From Micavibrio sp. UBA7689 (GTDB lineage: Bacteria; Pseudomonadota; Alphaproteobacteria; Micavibrionales; Micavibrionaceae): 43,392 nucleotides of DNA. Below the pieces are notes generated by a model. The model made no database searches. It was not told where the DNA came from and saw nothing but the letters and a program-made list of their open reading frames with translations. A program made the position numbers and the translations under genes. Where the stretch lies: contig DLGR01000037.1 in NCBI GenBank assembly GCA_002482805.1, forward strand, positions 34,837-78,228. The letters are read 5' to 3'. Below are positions 7,649 to 15,639 of this stretch, one piece after another (the stretch's first letter is position 1; each line of letters starts with the position of its first letter).

Positions 7649-8155
7649 TTAAGCCGCCATTTTTACGGCTTTATCATTTGCGCCGCTATCGGCAAGTTTT
7701 GTCAGGTCTTCATCTGTTTTGGATTCTTGTTGAAGGGTTTCATCAAGAAGTTTTACGGCATCTTTCATGCCAAGCACTTGAGCCCAACGCTTTAACGTTC
7801 CGTAGCGTGTTATCTCATAATGTTCGACTGCTTGGGCGGAAGCTACCAAACCAGCGTCAAGAGCATCAGAACCTTTATATTCTTTCAGCGTTTCATCTCC
7901 TTCTTCAAGAATGCCATCAATCGCAGGGCATTTTTTCCCTTGAGGTTTTTTGCCGAATATATCGAACACTTGTTCCAAGCGTTTGATTTGACCTTCTGTT
8001 TCCTTTTGGTGTTTTTGGAAGGCGGCTTTGAGTTTTGCCGATTCCGCACCCTTTGCCATTTTTGGCAGTGCTTTTAGGATTTTCTTTTCAGCGTAGTAAA
8101 TATCTTTCAAATGATCGTGGAAGAGGTTTTCTAAAGTTTTTGTAGAAGTCGCCAT
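7649..8155 (-). CDS. YciE/YciF-family ferritin-like protein (DUF892)
   Basis: This 168-residue all-helical protein has the DUF892 pattern: LFHDHLKDIYYAEKKILKALPKM at the N-terminus, KHQKETEGQIKRLEQVF in helix 2, and AVEHYEITRYGTL in helix 4. The glutamates and histidines expected for a di-metal site in a ferritin-like bundle are present. In other bacteria the family is induced by general stress and sits in stress loci. An AGGAGA site precedes the ATG, and an EcfG-like promoter (8217-8193) lies upstream on the same strand. A terminator follows the stop. Confidence 0.9.
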   Translation of the reverse strand: MATSTKTLENLFHDHLKDIYYAEKKILKALPKMAKGAESAKLKAAFQKHQKETEGQIKRLEQVFDIFGKKPQGKKCPAIDGILEEGDETLKEYKGSDALDAGLVASAQAVEHYEITRYGTLKRWAQVLGMKDAVKLLDETLQQESKTDEDLTKLADSGANDKAVKMAA

Positions 8156-8192
8156 TATGTTCTCCTATTTTTAAAATATGATCTGGGGCACC

Positions 8193-8217
8193 AACGGCTT
8201 TGGAAAAAAGAAGTTCC
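8193..8217 (-). promoter_or_regulatory. EcfG-type stress promoter of the ferritin-like gene
   Basis: On the minus strand GGAAC (8217-8213) and CGTT (8196-8193) are separated by 16 bp, an exact match to the EcfG promoter pattern of alphaproteobacteria. It lies 38 bp before the start codon at 8155. Confidence 0.65.
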
Positions 8218-8270
8218 ATGTAGAACAGTGGCGGGTTTGTTCTATAATACTTACAAATTGGAGAATTTTA

Positions 8271-8915
8271 ATGTGCGCCAGAATGCGGGGATTAAAGAAC
8301 CTAGAACAATTCATTGTCATGAAGGAATTGCAACGGATTAATATTCAATACAATCCTAATATCGCTCCTACCGATACCGCGCTGATAGTCCGCACCGGAA
8401 GCGAGGGGATAAAAGCTGAAAATGCCCGCTTTGGACTTGTTCATTCATGGGCAAAAGATACCAAGAGTGCATTCAAATATATAAATACCCGCGCTGAAAC
8501 GATCCGTGAGAAGCCCGCCTTCAAAACCGCTTACCAAAAACGGAGGTGTATTATTCCCGTACTTGGTTTTTATGAGTGGAAAGAAGAGAACGGAAAAAAG
8601 CAGCCCTACTATTTCAAACTCAAATCAGGCGAAGCCATGCCCCTGATTGGCATTTGGGAATTTGCTGAAATCGGCGGAGAAAAAATCTTCTCGTTTTCAA
8701 TTCTTACGGGAGAACCCAATGCGCTTGTGGCCCCATTCCATGATCGCATGCCCTTGGCCACGAACGACCCTTTTCACTGGCTTGACCTAAACCAAGACAG
8801 TTTGTCGGCTGCAAAATTTTTTAAGCCCGAGGAATACGAAGTTTATCCGATAGATCAAATAGTTAACAACGCTCGCCATAAAGACATACCTGATGAGGTA
8901 TTCGAACGTGCTTGA
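8271..8915 (+). CDS. SRAP-domain protein (YedK/HMCES-like), abasic-site shield
   Basis: The start is set at 8271 because it places Cys at position 2, which must become the N-terminal nucleophile that forms a thiazolidine crosslink with abasic sites in single-stranded DNA. A GGAGA site stands 8 bp upstream. The other SRAP positions fit: Asn72 in INTRAET, Glu102 in GFYEWK and His157 in PFHDRMP. The product of 214 residues is of normal length. A TATAAT box lies at 8243-8248. The gene sits next to an SOS-controlled polymerase operon, as SRAP genes often do, so the module handles damaged template DNA. Confidence 0.93.
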   Translation: MCARMRGLKNLEQFIVMKELQRINIQYNPNIAPTDTALIVRTGSEGIKAENARFGLVHSWAKDTKSAFKYINTRAETIREKPAFKTAYQKRRCIIPVLGFYEWKEENGKKQPYYFKLKSGEAMPLIGIWEFAEIGGEKIFSFSILTGEPNALVAPFHDRMPLATNDPFHWLDLNQDSLSAAKFFKPEEYEVYPIDQIVNNARHKDIPDEVFERA

Positions 8916-8945
8916 CTCTTAGAACAAAATGTTCCTATTTTGTTC
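8912..8945 (+). promoter_or_regulatory. SOS promoter with LexA box for the umuDC-like operon
   Basis: GTTC-CTATTTT-GTTC (8931-8945) is an exact GTTC-N7-GTTC LexA box of the alphaproteobacterial type. It overlaps the -10 of a promoter with -35 TTGACT (8912-8917) and -10 CTATTT (8935-8940), 17 bp apart. LexA bound here would block transcription of the three genes that follow. Confidence 0.75.
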
Positions 8946-8947
8946 TC

Positions 8948-9205
8948 ATGCGTAGTCAAGCCCAACAACAACCAGCATACAAAACCCCAGTGGGCATAAT
9001 TGCTATGCCTCTGGCACAGTTTGCCTCTGGCAACATCATGGTTTGCTGTGATTGTGTTAGCGGAAGGTCTTTTGTTCCGATCAGGGGCTTGTTGCGTAGG
9101 CATGGCAATAAATCAGTGGGTGAATTTATAGAAGAATTCAGATGTGATCATTGCGGACAACCTCCAGCAAACGCGTGTTTGTTGAGCCAAACGAAACTAA
9201 TTTAG
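8948..9205 (+). CDS. Small Cys-rich (zinc-ribbon-like) protein of the SOS operon
   Basis: The ATG at 8948 gives 85 residues; a later in-frame ATG at 9005 is possible, and the reading frame is also open upstream through the promoter. The protein has two Cys pairs, VCCDC and FRCDHC, about 33 residues apart with a basic stretch (RGLLRRHGNK) between, which suggests a zinc ribbon. I do not recognise the family. It is the first gene after the LexA box, 34 bp before the UmuD-like gene, so it is probably expressed with translesion synthesis genes. Confidence 0.55.
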   Translation: MRSQAQQQPAYKTPVGIIAMPLAQFASGNIMVCCDCVSGRSFVPIRGLLRRHGNKSVGEFIEEFRCDHCGQPPANACLLSQTKLI

Positions 9206-9239
9206 ACGGACTCAAACTTTTAAGAACGGCAGGGCAAAC

Positions 9240-9677
9240 GTGGCGAATAGCGAAGCGTTGAATACGATATGTCATACCCAATTGGTTTTACCAGTAAGCG
9301 GACAAATGATCTGCGCGGGTTTTCCTTCTCCGGCGGATGATTACCTTGATGAAAACATTGATCTGCCGCGTTTGCTTTGCCAAAACCAGCCCGCAACCTT
9401 CCTTATGTGGGTCAATGGTAATTCCATGAAGAATGCGGGAATTTATAATGGTGATCTGCTTGTTGTGGACCGCAGTTTGAAGCCTCAAGATGGTGACGTA
9501 GTAATAGCGGTCGTGGACGGTTTATGTTCCGTGAAACGTCTTCTAATTAGCAATGGCCCCCCGCAGCTTCTTTGCGAAAACCCAGAATATCCGCCCTTTA
9601 TTATCGAGGAGCAGCAAGTCGAGATATGGGGTGTAGTGAAATGCAATATTCACTGGCAGGAAAACCGTAAGCCATGA
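9240..9677 (+). CDS. umuD: UmuD-like S24 autoprotease
   Basis: This 145-residue protein starting at GTG has the LexA/UmuD self-cleavage layout. The cleavage site is Ala26-Gly27 in CAGFPSPADDY. The catalytic Ser62 is in GNSMKNAG and the catalytic Lys99 is in CSVKRL. It lacks a DNA-binding domain, so it is UmuD rather than LexA. RecA-stimulated cleavage would convert it to UmuD' and activate the polymerase encoded by the next gene, which it overlaps by 4 bp. Confidence 0.93.
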   Translation: MANSEALNTICHTQLVLPVSGQMICAGFPSPADDYLDENIDLPRLLCQNQPATFLMWVNGNSMKNAGIYNGDLLVVDRSLKPQDGDVVIAVVDGLCSVKRLLISNGPPQLLCENPEYPPFIIEEQQVEIWGVVKCNIHWQENRKP

Positions 9678-10948
9678 GTCAGGTATTCGCTTTGATAGAT
9701 GCGAATAGCTTTTACTGCTCATGTGAACGTGTGTTTGATCCTCGCTTGAACAATAGACCCGTTATTGTTCTTTCTAATAATGATGGTTGTGCCGTGGCGC
9801 GAACGCCTGAAGCAAAAGCCTTAGGAATAGATATGGGCGCACCATTTTTTAAAATCCGTGAGCTCTGCAAAAAAGAAAACGTGGCCGTATTTTCAAGTAA
9901 CTACACTTTGTACGGCGATATGAGCGCACGCTCTAACCAAGTTTATAAAATGTTTACGCCGGATATAGAAGTTTACTCCATTGATGAAAGTTTTTTAGAT
10001 TTTAGCGGATTTCAAACTCGCGACCTTGCGGTTTACGGACGAGAATTGCGGCAGACGGTTAAACAATGGACCGGACTCCCTACCTGTGTGGGAATTGCAC
10101 CGACAAAAACATTGGCAAAACTCGCCAACTGGACCGCAAAGCATGTGCCCGACATGCAAGGGGTTTGCGATATGACCGATAGACGCAAACGGGAAGCCCT
10201 CATGCGGGTCATTCCAGTTAGCGAGGTTTGGGGTGTAGGTCGCGCCTCGACCGCCAAGCTGAACAATATGGGGGTAAAAACCGTCTGGGACCTCGCAGAA
10301 CTCGATCCAGCTTTGGGCCGACAGGTTTTAACGGTAGTAGGCGAGAGGCTCATACACGAGCTCCGTGGAACGATGTGTATAGCTTTAGAACAGGAAGCCC
10401 CCCTGAGGAAAGGTTGTGCGGTAACCCGCATGTTCGGGCATCGGATTACCGAACGGGACGAAATCATGGAGCCCATGAGTTTCTTTGCGGCTCGATTGGC
10501 CGAAAAACTTAGAAAGTATGATTTAGGAACAAATAGTATAACCGCGTTCTTTCATTCCTCGCCCCACGACGCGGGGCCATATCACTACGAACAGGGCACA
10601 GTTTCTTTTCCCGAAGTCACCAATGACAGCTCGGTTTTAATCAGGGCAGTGCGGCGTGTGGTTGAGGCAAAATACAAGCGCGGAGTAAAATACTTCAAAG
10701 GCGGAGTGATGAGTATGGACCTTGTAGGAGTTGAAAAGGCGCAGAGGGTTTTATTCGATAGTCTTGAGGCCCCACAATCCGAAAGTCTTATGACTGCCAT
10801 GGATAAGATAAATAGGAAGTATGGACGTGGTGCGCTTAAACACGCGACGACAGGCACTCAGGTGAAAAAGGGATGGAGCACGCAATTTAATTACAAAAGC
10901 CCATCTTACACCACGCGTATGGAGGAATTACCAAAAGCGCGTGCTTAA
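9674..10948 (+). CDS. umuC: UmuC-like Y-family DNA polymerase (Pol V catalytic subunit)
   Basis: The 424-residue length matches UmuC. The metal ligands Asp9 (ALIDANSFY) and Asp104-Glu105 (YSIDESF) are present, and the fingers segment NNDGCAVART with the GVGIAPTKTLAKLAN-type thumb motif follows. The C-terminal part (about 240-424) corresponds to the little-finger domain and UmuC tail. It performs error-prone synthesis past lesions together with UmuD'. Translation is coupled to umuD by an ATGA overlap, and both lie under the LexA box at 8931. Confidence 0.95.
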   Translation: MSQVFALIDANSFYCSCERVFDPRLNNRPVIVLSNNDGCAVARTPEAKALGIDMGAPFFKIRELCKKENVAVFSSNYTLYGDMSARSNQVYKMFTPDIEVYSIDESFLDFSGFQTRDLAVYGRELRQTVKQWTGLPTCVGIAPTKTLAKLANWTAKHVPDMQGVCDMTDRRKREALMRVIPVSEVWGVGRASTAKLNNMGVKTVWDLAELDPALGRQVLTVVGERLIHELRGTMCIALEQEAPLRKGCAVTRMFGHRITERDEIMEPMSFFAARLAEKLRKYDLGTNSITAFFHSSPHDAGPYHYEQGTVSFPEVTNDSSVLIRAVRRVVEAKYKRGVKYFKGGVMSMDLVGVEKAQRVLFDSLEAPQSESLMTAMDKINRKYGRGALKHATTGTQVKKGWSTQFNYKSPSYTTRMEELPKARA

Positions 10949-11014
10949 AAGATTAAAGCGAACCAATTTATGGCTTGCGTGTTGGCAACGACACCCAACA
11001 AAAGGAGCCCAAAA

Positions 11015-11359
11015 ATGACGAATCCAAATGAACGTTCTAACGAGCAGAACAAACCGTACGGTCAAAACGAAAACCCAACCAGCAATCAAGCGGCCAAAGA
11101 TTCCGCAAACCAAAAAGGCACACCTAATGAAGGTGCGAATAATCAAGGCATTAACAAGCAAGGCAGTTTAGGCCAAGGTTCAAAAGAACAAGGCACAGGC
11201 AGCCAAAACCAAGGTGCAACAGATAACAAAGGCGGCGGAAGCCAAGAAGGTAATGCTGCTAATCAGAAAGCATCGCCTACGGAAGCTAACGCCGCAGATC
11301 AAGCCGATGAAGGCGAAGAAGTCGCTGGCGATGACGAAGGTGAAGAAGAAGCCGCATAG
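11015..11359 (+). CDS. Hydrophilin-like disordered protein
   Basis: The ATG at 11015 has a good AAAGGAG site 8 bp upstream; an earlier in-frame start would add an unlikely N-terminus. The 114-residue product is almost entirely Asn, Gln, Gly, Lys, Ala, Glu and Ser, with short imperfect repeats of the NQG / KQG / NKGG kind and an acidic tail (EEVAGDDEGEEEAA). It has no hydrophobic core and should be unfolded. This composition fits hydrophilins, proteins linked to desiccation and osmotic protection. A weak EcfG-like site (CGAAC-N16-TGTT, 10959-10983) lies upstream. A terminator follows at 11382. Confidence 0.75.
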   Translation: MTNPNERSNEQNKPYGQNENPTSNQAAKDSANQKGTPNEGANNQGINKQGSLGQGSKEQGTGSQNQGATDNKGGGSQEGNAANQKASPTEANAADQADEGEEVAGDDEGEEEAA

Positions 11360-11381
11360 GTTTTAGCGTTTCAAAGTAAGG

Positions 11382-11409
11382 CCGCCGGTTAACTTCCGGC
11401 GGTTTTTTT
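11382..11409 (+). terminator. Rho-independent terminator after the hydrophilin-like gene
   Basis: CCGCCGG (11382-11388) and CCGGCGG (11396-11402) pair around a 7-nt loop and are followed by seven T residues on the plus strand. The stem overlaps the 3' end of the convergent glycosylase gene. Confidence 0.88.
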
Positions 11410-11910
11410 ATGGCTGTTATCAATTAGCACTTCCTTCCAAATGATAAGTTTAGACGCATAGTCAAGCCGCGCATGTGCAGGACTTGGAGAAGGAACGCGG
11501 TGATAAGAGAGAGAGTGGGCCAATTTTGGAAGGACCATTCTGATATAAAAGTTTTCGGCGGTAAGGCTATCAAACACCACCTTTTGAATAGATGGGTATT
11601 CTTTGAAAAGTGTTTCAAAGTCATTTACCCGTGGATTTTTTATGGCAGAGTCCATGCTTCCCTCACGATCACAAGAATGCACAACATCCCAAACGGCTAT
11701 CCCTTGGTGTTTGAGTATGTTCAAACGATCATCATAGGGAAGATCGGGGCCAGCTCCGTAAAGATCACCCATGAAACGCCAAAACTGGTTTTGAGGATGG
11801 GCATAATATTGATTTAGCTCCAATGACTTTCCACCCGGCATGCTTCCCAAGATAAGCGTGTGGGGGCTGCTGGGCAGGATGGGCGGGAATGCTTGCAGGG
11901 AGGAAGTCAT
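11389..11910 (-). CDS. DNA-deoxyinosine (hypoxanthine) glycosylase-like, UDG superfamily
   Basis: This 173-residue protein has the UDG-superfamily motif 1 as ILGSMPGGKSLELNQYYAH, followed by NQFWRFMG. Motif 2 is the HRVPSPSPAHA segment near residue 138. These features point to UDG family 6, hypoxanthine-DNA glycosylases, which remove deaminated adenine. The start codon overlaps the preceding 73-residue gene by 4 bp, which in turn overlaps ligD, so the glycosylase is part of the NHEJ operon. Confidence 0.85.
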   Translation of the reverse strand: MTSSLQAFPPILPSSPHTLILGSMPGGKSLELNQYYAHPQNQFWRFMGDLYGAGPDLPYDDRLNILKHQGIAVWDVVHSCDREGSMDSAIKNPRVNDFETLFKEYPSIQKVVFDSLTAENFYIRMVLPKLAHSLSYHRVPSPSPAHARLDYASKLIIWKEVLIDNSHKKTAGS

Positions 11911-12128
11911 TTAACGGAGGGATTGTAGAAAGTTAAATTTTCTACGCTAGTCACAGGCACTAAATATTTCGGGAAAGGTTGGGGAACCCAATCATCCTCG
12001 GCCATGCTTTCATAGTGATGTTCAAAGTAGGCCAATGCTTCGTCACGTTTGTATGCGGGACAAAGGAAATACATTCCTTCCCTGTCATCTACTAGACATT
12101 GAGCATCTACATCAACGGGCGTATTCAT
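11907..12128 (-). CDS. Small hypothetical protein between ligD and the glycosylase
   Basis: This 73-residue acidic protein is rich in aromatic residues (Tyr/Phe/Trp) and not recognised. Both ends overlap neighbours by 4 bp: its start overlaps the ligD stop and its stop overlaps the glycosylase start. Such double coupling makes it very likely a real gene and suggests its product works with one of the two repair enzymes. Confidence 0.7.
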   Translation of the reverse strand: MNTPVDVDAQCLVDDREGMYFLCPAYKRDEALAYFEHHYESMAEDDWVPQPFPKYLVPVTSVENLTFYNPSVK

Positions 12129-14599
12129 TTGAGCCTCAATCGCTGCTTGGTTTTCAAAAATTCTGCACTCGCGGTATTAGCCTTTTTAATTAGTGCGGAA
12201 GTAAGGTTTTCCAAGGTTATGGAACTGGCTTTTTTTGCCTTTTTGAGGTCCTGCCAAGATACGGGCCAAGCAATCGGCGCGCCTTCGCGGGCCCTTAAGG
12301 AGAAAGGAACCACGGCGGTAGAAGAAAAGTCGTTTCGGAAGAAATCTATGAAAATTCGCCCTTTACGTTTGGCTTTGCTCATATTAGCGACATAGGCCGC
12401 AGGAACGTCTTTCGCCATTGTTTCAGCAAATTCACGGGCATATTCCTTTATATCGTCCCAAGCATGTTCCGGCTTGATAGGAACTACAACGTGGACACCT
12501 TTACCGCCTGAAAGACGGGCAAAGGAAACAAGTCCGCGTTTTTTTAGGCGCAGCCTTATATCTTCCGCCGCCAGCTTAACAGCCTCAAACGGAACATCTG
12601 GGTCTGGATCAAGATCGAAAATGATCTGATCGGGTTTGTTTTCATCTTTGAGTTTGCTTTGCCAAGCATGGATTTCAAACGTCCCCATCTGGATAAGCTG
12701 AATCAGGCCCACTTCATCTTCAACATAAAGATATTCATGTTTGTTGCCTTTGTGCGTGATTTTTTTGCCTTTGATATGGTCACCCATGCCCTTCATGGGA
12801 TTTCTTTGGAAGAAGCATTGGCCAGAAATCCCTTCGGTGCATCGTAGAAGGCTGATTAGACGGCCTTCTATGTAGGGAAGCATGAGTTCGCCAATAGTAT
12901 CGTAATACTCTGCAACATCGCCTTTGGTAATGTCGGTGCTTGGAAAGACTTTTCTTTCAGGATGGGTAATTACTACACCTTCCACTTCCAAAGTTTGCTT
13001 TTTTGACTTTGATTTGACCTTTGAAACCTTAACAGGTTTTTCTTCTGTAACGGTTTCAGGTTCTTTGTCTTCGCGCAGCCCTTTAAAGGAGGCGTGGCGG
13101 ATATGTTTTTCTGGTGTCCACTCTAAGAAAGAAATCTGGCAAAGCAATTCTGCATTGGTAAAAACTGCACCGCGTCCTTCCGCTCCCAATTTATCATCGA
13201 AAGGAGCATCTTTCCGCTTTAGGGGGATAAGTTTCTTGTAAAGATCAGTGGCTACTTTACGGGTATATCCTGTGCCGACTTTCCCCGCGTAATGTAATTT
13301 CTTTCCTTTGTAGTAACCGAGCAAAAGAGAGCCAATGGCTCTTGGATTGTCTTTTGCGGGCATAAATCCGCCAATGACAAATTCCTGTTCCAATCCGCAT
13401 TTGCTCTTGAGCCAGTCCTTCGTGCGTTTATGCTGGTAGGTACTATCTTTCCTTTTAGACATCAGACCTTCCGCGCCAATTTTACAGGCGCGTTCAAGAA
13501 TATCGGGTTTGCTTTCGAAATGGTCGCTGTAGTGAAGGGGAAACTTTTTGCCTTTCAACAAGGTTTCAAGTCTGGCTTTGCGATCTAGCAATCCTTGTTT
13601 TGAAAAGTCTTCCCCATCCAAATAGAGAAGATCAAATATCCAGCCGCCAATTTTCGACATCTGGTTAGCAGTGAGCGCAGCCTGCAAAGCGGAAAAATCG
13701 GTTTTACCGTCTGCATTTAAAACACAGGCTTCAAGGTCCAGAACGCCTGTATCAATATCCAGTTTTAGAAGACCATGGGCCAAAGGCTGAAATTTATGGG
13801 TCCAGTCTTTGCCGCCACGGGTTTGAAGGATAATTTCTCCGCCGCTTATGAATGCCATCAAACGATAACCATCATATTTTATTTCATGGACCCAGTTATT
13901 ACCGTTCGGCGGAGCGTCCACAAGCGTAGCCAATTCAGGCTTCCCATACTTTTTGACCAAGGCATTTAAGGAAAGCCCCTTTGTCGGGGTTTTGTGTTTT
14001 GATTTCTTGGTTGTGTTTCCCACGCCTGCCGCCTTTATCTGCTCGATTGTACGGCCTGTGACCGCGCTTACATTTTCATTTTTTAAAAAAACGGCGTTTT
14101 TAGATTTGCTTAGTACATATTCATCATCGCCTTTGATAAGCAGCCAGTTTTCTCGCTTTTCCGCGGTTCTCATCCTGACTAGGTGCCAATGCCCCTGCAT
14201 TCGGCTACCTTGGATGGTGAAAGAGATATGGCCTTTTTTTTCCATTTTATCGGGGTCGTGATCAGGTATCCATAAACCCTCATCCCAGATCATTACGGGA
14301 CCCGCGCCATACTGCTTGGCGGCAATCACTCCCTCAAACTTGTTGTAGTCCATAGGATGGTCCTCCGTACGAACGGCAAGTCTCTTATCGGCAGGATCAA
14401 AGCTCGGCCCCCGAGTAACAGCCCAGCTCTTCATTACTCCATGCCATTCCAAACGGAAATCGTAGTGTGTACGCGTCGCATAATGTAACTGGATCACGAA
14501 ACGGAGTTTGTTTCCGGATTTACCAGCCTTACCTTTCGGCTCGGCGGTAATCCCGAAGTCTCGTTTTTCGTGATATTTGGATAATAGTTTGCCAACCAT
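12125..14599 (-). CDS. ligD: Multifunctional NHEJ DNA ligase LigD
   Basis: This 824-residue protein has the three LigD parts in the order phosphoesterase, ligase, polymerase. The N-terminal 3'-phosphoesterase domain (about 10-160) carries FVIQLHYATRTHYDFRLE. The ATP-dependent ligase domain (about 220-520) has catalytic Lys241 in HEIKYDGYR. The primase/polymerase domain (about 545-800) begins with VVITHPERKVFP and has the IIFDLDPDPD metal site. With Ku it seals double-strand breaks without a template, useful in stationary or desiccated cells. It lies directly after ku, with no gap, and is followed by two overlapping genes. Confidence 0.97.
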   Translation of the reverse strand: MVGKLLSKYHEKRDFGITAEPKGKAGKSGNKLRFVIQLHYATRTHYDFRLEWHGVMKSWAVTRGPSFDPADKRLAVRTEDHPMDYNKFEGVIAAKQYGAGPVMIWDEGLWIPDHDPDKMEKKGHISFTIQGSRMQGHWHLVRMRTAEKRENWLLIKGDDEYVLSKSKNAVFLKNENVSAVTGRTIEQIKAAGVGNTTKKSKHKTPTKGLSLNALVKKYGKPELATLVDAPPNGNNWVHEIKYDGYRLMAFISGGEIILQTRGGKDWTHKFQPLAHGLLKLDIDTGVLDLEACVLNADGKTDFSALQAALTANQMSKIGGWIFDLLYLDGEDFSKQGLLDRKARLETLLKGKKFPLHYSDHFESKPDILERACKIGAEGLMSKRKDSTYQHKRTKDWLKSKCGLEQEFVIGGFMPAKDNPRAIGSLLLGYYKGKKLHYAGKVGTGYTRKVATDLYKKLIPLKRKDAPFDDKLGAEGRGAVFTNAELLCQISFLEWTPEKHIRHASFKGLREDKEPETVTEEKPVKVSKVKSKSKKQTLEVEGVVITHPERKVFPSTDITKGDVAEYYDTIGELMLPYIEGRLISLLRCTEGISGQCFFQRNPMKGMGDHIKGKKITHKGNKHEYLYVEDEVGLIQLIQMGTFEIHAWQSKLKDENKPDQIIFDLDPDPDVPFEAVKLAAEDIRLRLKKRGLVSFARLSGGKGVHVVVPIKPEHAWDDIKEYAREFAETMAKDVPAAYVANMSKAKRKGRIFIDFFRNDFSSTAVVPFSLRAREGAPIAWPVSWQDLKKAKKASSITLENLTSALIKKANTASAEFLKTKQRLRLK

Positions 14600-15463
14600 C
14601 TAAGCGGCCTTTTTCTTCTTTACCGTTTTCTTAGCGGGCTTCTTTTTAGCAGCAGTTTTTTTCTTGGTTGGGGATGGTTTGCCCGTAGATTGCTCAAGGC
14701 TCTTTTTTAATGCATCCATAATATTGATAACCTTACCGGAAGGTAATTTTTCATCTTTAAGGCGAGGGGAACGTCTTTCCATTTTGGCAGAAATAATTTC
14801 CTTCAAACCTTCTTGGTACAAGTCTTTGAATTTGGTTGGTTCAAATTTACCGTCTTTGCGTTTAATCAATTCCATGGCCAAATCAAGCTGATCCTTGTTT
14901 GGCTCTGCACCAGCTTTGATATCATCAAAATATTCCTCCGCTTTACGAACTTCGTAATTGTAGCGAAGCGTTTCTAAGATGAGGCCTTTTCCGCAGGCTT
15001 TCAGGGCAACGATCCTTTCACGGTTGGCAATGATAACTTGGCCAATTGCCACCTTTTTGCTTTTCTTCAAAGCATCCCGAACGGTGATATATGCTTCCTG
15101 TGCCAATTCATTGTCTGGGGAAACATAATAAGGGTTATCGTAATAAATTGGATCAATGGACGACAGGTCAGCAAACTGAACCAAATCAATGGTGTGTTTA
15201 CTCTCTAAGCGCAGCTTTTCTATTTCTTTATCCTCAATAGGGATATAAGCACCTTTTTCGTATTCGTAACCTTTTACAATGTCTTCGGCGTCAACAACGT
15301 CACCATCTTCGTTGATATTCTGATAGTGAATCCGTTGACCGCTATCCTTATCGTATTTATGCAGGCGAACTTTTTCGCTCTCTGTTACCGCTGGATATAG
15401 CCGGACGGGAAAGGTAACCAACGACAGCCTGATATGGCCCTTCCAATAAGCATGTTGAGGCAT
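14600..15463 (-). CDS. ku: Ku, DNA-end-binding protein of NHEJ
   Basis: The 287-residue product opens with the bacterial Ku pattern AYWKGHIRLSLVTFPVRLYPA and keeps the barrel strands (VDAEDIVKGYEYEKGAYIPI; DPIYYDNPYY). The last ~25 residues are a Lys/Ala-rich tail, common in Ku and thought to bind DNA. The ATG has an AAAGGAA site. The stop touches the ligD start. An EcfG-like promoter at 15520-15495 lies 32 bp upstream of the start codon and would place repair under the general stress response. Confidence 0.97.
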   Translation of the reverse strand: MPQHAYWKGHIRLSLVTFPVRLYPAVTESEKVRLHKYDKDSGQRIHYQNINEDGDVVDAEDIVKGYEYEKGAYIPIEDKEIEKLRLESKHTIDLVQFADLSSIDPIYYDNPYYVSPDNELAQEAYITVRDALKKSKKVAIGQVIIANRERIVALKACGKGLILETLRYNYEVRKAEEYFDDIKAGAEPNKDQLDLAMELIKRKDGKFEPTKFKDLYQEGLKEIISAKMERRSPRLKDEKLPSGKVINIMDALKKSLEQSTGKPSPTKKKTAAKKKPAKKTVKKKKAA

Positions 15464-15494
15464 GAGAAATTCCTTTCATAAAAATACTCAACAC

Positions 15495-15520
15495 AAACTA
15501 GAAATAGAATGTAAGGTTCC
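15495..15520 (-). promoter_or_regulatory. EcfG-type stress promoter of ku-ligD
   Basis: On the minus strand GGAAC (15520-15516) and GTTT (15498-15495) are separated by 17 bp. This equals the EcfG pattern with the less conserved first C of CGTT replaced by A. Confidence 0.5.
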
Positions 15521-15545
15521 GAAACGGAAGGTTTCAGAACGAAAA

Positions 15546-15576
15546 AAAGATCAGGCAGTTGAAGTACCTGATCTTT
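15546..15576 (-). terminator. Rho-independent terminator of the dehydrogenase operon
   Basis: AAAGATCAGG and CCTGATCTTT form a perfect 10-bp stem with an 11-nt loop. On the minus strand a further T run follows. It isolates the SDR/alcohol dehydrogenase transcript from ku. Confidence 0.85.
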
Positions 15577-15639
15577 CAGTTTTGGGGTGTGTAGGACACA
15601 CGCAGCTAATGTTCTAAACCTGTCGAAAGTTCCCGATGC

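Noticed and set aside
8213..8242. GTTC/GAAC half-sites before the SRAP gene as a LexA box
   Set aside because: The spacings are 6 and 12 bp, not the 7 bp of the GTTC-N7-GTTC box, and GTTCC here is better explained as the GGAAC of the opposite-strand EcfG promoter.
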